A program made the translations under genes and the position numbers. Positions 61,888-64,000 of a stretch of DNA of 64,000 nucleotides are shown one piece after another. The notes below the pieces were generated by a model. That model was not told the origin of the DNA. It saw only the letters and a list, made by a program, of their open reading frames with translations, and searched no databases. Positions within the stretch are counted from its first letter, which is position 1; every line of letters begins with the position of its first letter. Where the stretch lies: positions 496,001 through 560,000 of the forward strand of contig NZ_CP108032.1 of assembly GCF_036169555.1 (NCBI RefSeq), in the 5' to 3' direction. Source of the stretch: Streptomyces sp. NBC_00306. GTDB lineage: Bacteria > Actinomycetota > Actinomycetes > Streptomycetales > Streptomycetaceae.

Positions 61888-64000
61888 GTGGACATCAGGA
61901 AATACCGCGACGCCTGGGGGGTCCCGCATCTGCGGGCCGGCAGCGCGGCCGAACTCGCCTGGGCGCAGGGGCACAATGCCGCCCTCGACCGGGCGTGGCA
62001 GATCGAGGTGGAGAGACACAGGGCGCGGGGCACCTCCGCGTCCTTCCTGGGAAGCGGCGCCGTCGGCTGGGACCGGTTCGCGCGGCAGTCCCGTCTCGAC
62101 GACACCGCGCGGCGCTGTTTCGAGCGCCTGGAGCCCGCTACGGCGGCCTGGATCACCAGCTATGTCGACGGGGTCAACGCCGGCCTGGACGAAGGAGCGG
62201 GGCGTGCACCGCAGTTCGCGTCGACCGGTCTTCGACCGGCGCCGTGGCAGCCGTGGGTGCCTCTCGCCATCTGGCTGAGCACGCACATCCTCTTCGCGGG
62301 CTTCCCCACCAAGTTGTGGCGCGAGGAGGTCGCCAGGGCGCTGGGCGAGGAGGCGATCGATCTGTTCGCCACCGACGGCATGGGCCAGGCGGGCAGCAAC
62401 GGCTGGCTCGTCGACGGGGACCGTACGGCGAGCGGCGCGCCGCTCATCGCCGGCGACCCGCACCGGTTCATCGAGGACCCGGGCATCTACCAGCAGATCC
62501 ATCTGGCCTGCCCGGAGTTCGACGTCGTCGGACTGGCCGTGCCGGGAGTCCCCGGCATCGCCCACTTCGGCCACACCGGTTCGGTCGCCTGGGCCATCAC
62601 CAATGCGATGGCCGACTACCAGGACCTCTACCGCGAGCGATTCCGGGACCGTGACGGGCAGTTGGAGGCCCTCGGCCCGGACGGATGGCGCTCCGTCTCC
62701 GTGCACAGCGAGACCATCGAGGTGGCCGACGCCGACCCCGTGACCGTGGAGGTCGTGGAGACCGAACGCGGCCCCGTCATCATCGGCGGTCCCGGCGCGG
62801 CCGAGTCGATCAGCCTGCGCATACCACCGCGCATCACCGGCGAACTCGGCTTCGACGCACTGCCCGCGCTGCTGCGGGCCCGCACGGTCGACGACGTGGA
62901 CCGAGCCTTCGATCGATGGGCCGAGCCGGTCAATGTGGTCCAGGCCGCCGACACCGAGGGCGGGGTGCTGCACCGCGTCGCGGGACGCGTCCCGGTGCGC
63001 CACCCCGACAACATGCTGCGCGTCGTACCGGCGTGGGAGGCGGGTCACGACTGGGACGGATGGCACGAGTCACCGCGACGGGGCGTCGACGGCATCGCCG
63101 TGATGGCCAACGAGCGGGGCATCGCCGGCCCACTCGGTGTCGAGTTCGCTCCCCCGCACCGGGCCGGGCGCATCCGTACCCTGCTGCACGAGCAGCACTC
63201 CTGGACCGCCGCGGGCATGGCCACCGTCCACATGGACACCCAACTGGACTCGGCGAAGCCTCTGTTGCGGCTCGTCGCCGGCGCCGACGGGCTGAGCCCC
63301 GAGGCAGCCCGGCTGCGGGAGCGGCTGGTCGGCTGGAACCGGCGGATGGACGCCGACAGCGAGGACGCGGCGGCGTACGCCCGGCTGCGCTCCGTCGTGG
63401 TGCGGTTGGTCGCGGAGCACCCGGCGCTCGCGAAGCTCGCCGAGCAGGTCGACCTCGCCGCCTACCCCGAGGCCCTGCGGCCCTGGCTGGCACTGGTCCC
63501 CAAGGTCGCCTTCGCCCTGGAAGGGCTGCTCGTGACCTCCGCGCTGCCGGAAATCGACCGCCAGGAGCTCGTGCGGACGGCCCTGGAGGAGGCCGCCGCC
63601 GCGGCACCGACCGCTGCCACCTGGGGCGAGACGCACCGGCTCGCGCCCTGGCAGGCGGAGCCGGACGGCGAGCCGGAGGACTGGCCGGGGCTCTCCGGCG
63701 ACCAGGACTGTGTGCTGTCCACCTCCAGCATCCCGGGCGTCAGCGACCTCAGCGCCCGCGGCCCTGCCGCGCGCTACGTCTGGGACCTGGCCCGCCGCGA
63801 CGACAGCCTCTGGGTGGTGCCGCTCGGCGCCTCCGGAGCCGCGGGCGACCCGCACCGGCGCGACCAGCTGCCGCTGTGGCTGCACGGCGGTTTCGTCCCC
63901 GTCATCACCGACTGGAACCTACTCACCGAGGAAGACATGCCCGCTGAACACACCACCCGCTCCCGTACGGCCGTGCACGAGGCCGCTGTCGACGGGTTCG
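61888..64000 (+). CDS. penicillin acylase (S45 Ntn-hydrolase) family protein, 3' end cut
   Basis: At least 704 residues, open to the window end. Start GTG 61888 after a weak GGGGAAAA. Ntn-hydrolase Ser170 in AGSNGWLV is the new N-terminus after self-cleavage; GDPHRFIEDP, VPGIAHFGHTGSVAWAITN and the late PLWLHGGFVPVITDWNLL are family motifs. It has no signal peptide, so it is cytoplasmic. After the normal end (about residue 680) the frame goes on, MPAEHTTRSRTAVHEAAVDGF, perhaps into a fused domain. Divergent iron control suggests an N-acyl removal step in siderophore maturation. Confidence 0.8.
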   Translation, partial: MDIRKYRDAWGVPHLRAGSAAELAWAQGHNAALDRAWQIEVERHRARGTSASFLGSGAVGWDRFARQSRLDDTARRCFERLEPATAAWITSYVDGVNAGLDEGAGRAPQFASTGLRPAPWQPWVPLAIWLSTHILFAGFPTKLWREEVARALGEEAIDLFATDGMGQAGSNGWLVDGDRTASGAPLIAGDPHRFIEDPGIYQQIHLACPEFDVVGLAVPGVPGIAHFGHTGSVAWAITNAMADYQDLYRERFRDRDGQLEALGPDGWRSVSVHSETIEVADADPVTVEVVETERGPVIIGGPGAAESISLRIPPRITGELGFDALPALLRARTVDDVDRAFDRWAEPVNVVQAADTEGGVLHRVAGRVPVRHPDNMLRVVPAWEAGHDWDGWHESPRRGVDGIAVMANERGIAGPLGVEFAPPHRAGRIRTLLHEQHSWTAAGMATVHMDTQLDSAKPLLRLVAGADGLSPEAARLRERLVGWNRRMDADSEDAAAYARLRSVVVRLVAEHPALAKLAEQVDLAAYPEALRPWLALVPKVAFALEGLLVTSALPEIDRQELVRTALEEAAAAAPTAATWGETHRLAPWQAEPDGEPEDWPGLSGDQDCVLSTSSIPGVSDLSARGPAARYVWDLARRDDSLWVVPLGASGAAGDPHRRDQLPLWLHGGFVPVITDWNLLTEEDMPAEHTTRSRTAVHEAAVDGF

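Noticed and set aside
62685..63947. Plus-strand frame of 420 codons
   Set aside because: Frame-shifted shadow of the acylase gene; repetitive Arg/Gly composition.

Overview
This window is high-GC DNA with typical Streptomyces content: DUF5999, DUF5709 and DUF6069 proteins, a type B L31 protein, a beta-ketoadipate locus under a tandem IclR regulator, bacterial Ser/Thr kinases and phosphatases, many divergent TetR/ArsR/HxlR/AraC regulators, and two secreted hydrolases with an early TTA (bldA-type) codon. It looks like the chromosome of a Streptomyces; the species cannot be told from this stretch. No rRNA, tRNA, CRISPR array, transposase or prophage was seen. Both ends are cut: a gene runs off position 1 and an acylase gene runs off position 64000.

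Layout. 1-2448: a membrane-anchored protein and a Pro/Glu-rich partner, DUF5999, a repeat-bearing intergenic region, and DUF6069. 2461-8258: minus-strand pcaI-pcaJ-pcaF-pobA (4-hydroxybenzoate hydroxylation and the last two beta-ketoadipate steps), divergent from a double IclR regulator with palindromic operators between them; the ring-cleavage genes are absent. 8500-11936: DUF5709, then a tightly overlapping four-gene operon (YihY membrane protein, nucleotidyltransferase, BON-like protein, metallophosphoesterase). 11937-12660: a candidate small RNA and a small gene. 12669-15826: a RibD/DHFR-like reductase, and a transmembrane Ser/Thr kinase coupled to a membrane protein with a similar outer domain. 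15903-20523: a family-64 glucanase with LacI-type operators, a DUF2165 protein, an unrecognised leucine-rich protein and a gene broken by a 19-bp duplication. 20609-26480: VOC/ArsR pair, L31 type B, UBP zinc finger, a decayed YrhB-like gene, an ABC-F ATPase with a leader, and a methyltransferase fused to a second domain.

26956-30948 is a three-gene MoxR/VWA system with an unrecognised first protein. 31048-41529 holds regulator-plus-enzyme pairs (RidA/HxlR, TetR/SnoaL/NmrA, NmrA/AraC), a DUF4142 protein, a PAS-GAF-PP2C phosphatase and a barstar-domain protein. 43437-47021 carries an N-terminally extended GAPDH and an SPFH plus NAD-kinase-like pair with twin operators. 47160-50179: SDR/TetR pair and a secreted chymotrypsin-like protease. 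50382-54048: a three-subunit PaoABC-type molybdenum aldehyde oxidoreductase. 54084-58860: uracil-DNA glycosylase, hemerythrin, a polar amino-acid ABC importer and a GNAT enzyme. 59049-60947: secreted S15 peptidase. 61053-64000: a siderophore-interacting reductase divergent from a penicillin-acylase-family gene across an iron box, probably the edge of a siderophore locus.

Most of the window is catabolic, signalling and stress functions in small, self-regulated divergent units. The least explained parts are the MoxR/VWA trio, the SPFH/NAD-kinase pair, the barstar-domain protein with duplicated N-terminal domains, the methyltransferase fusion and the candidate sRNA.
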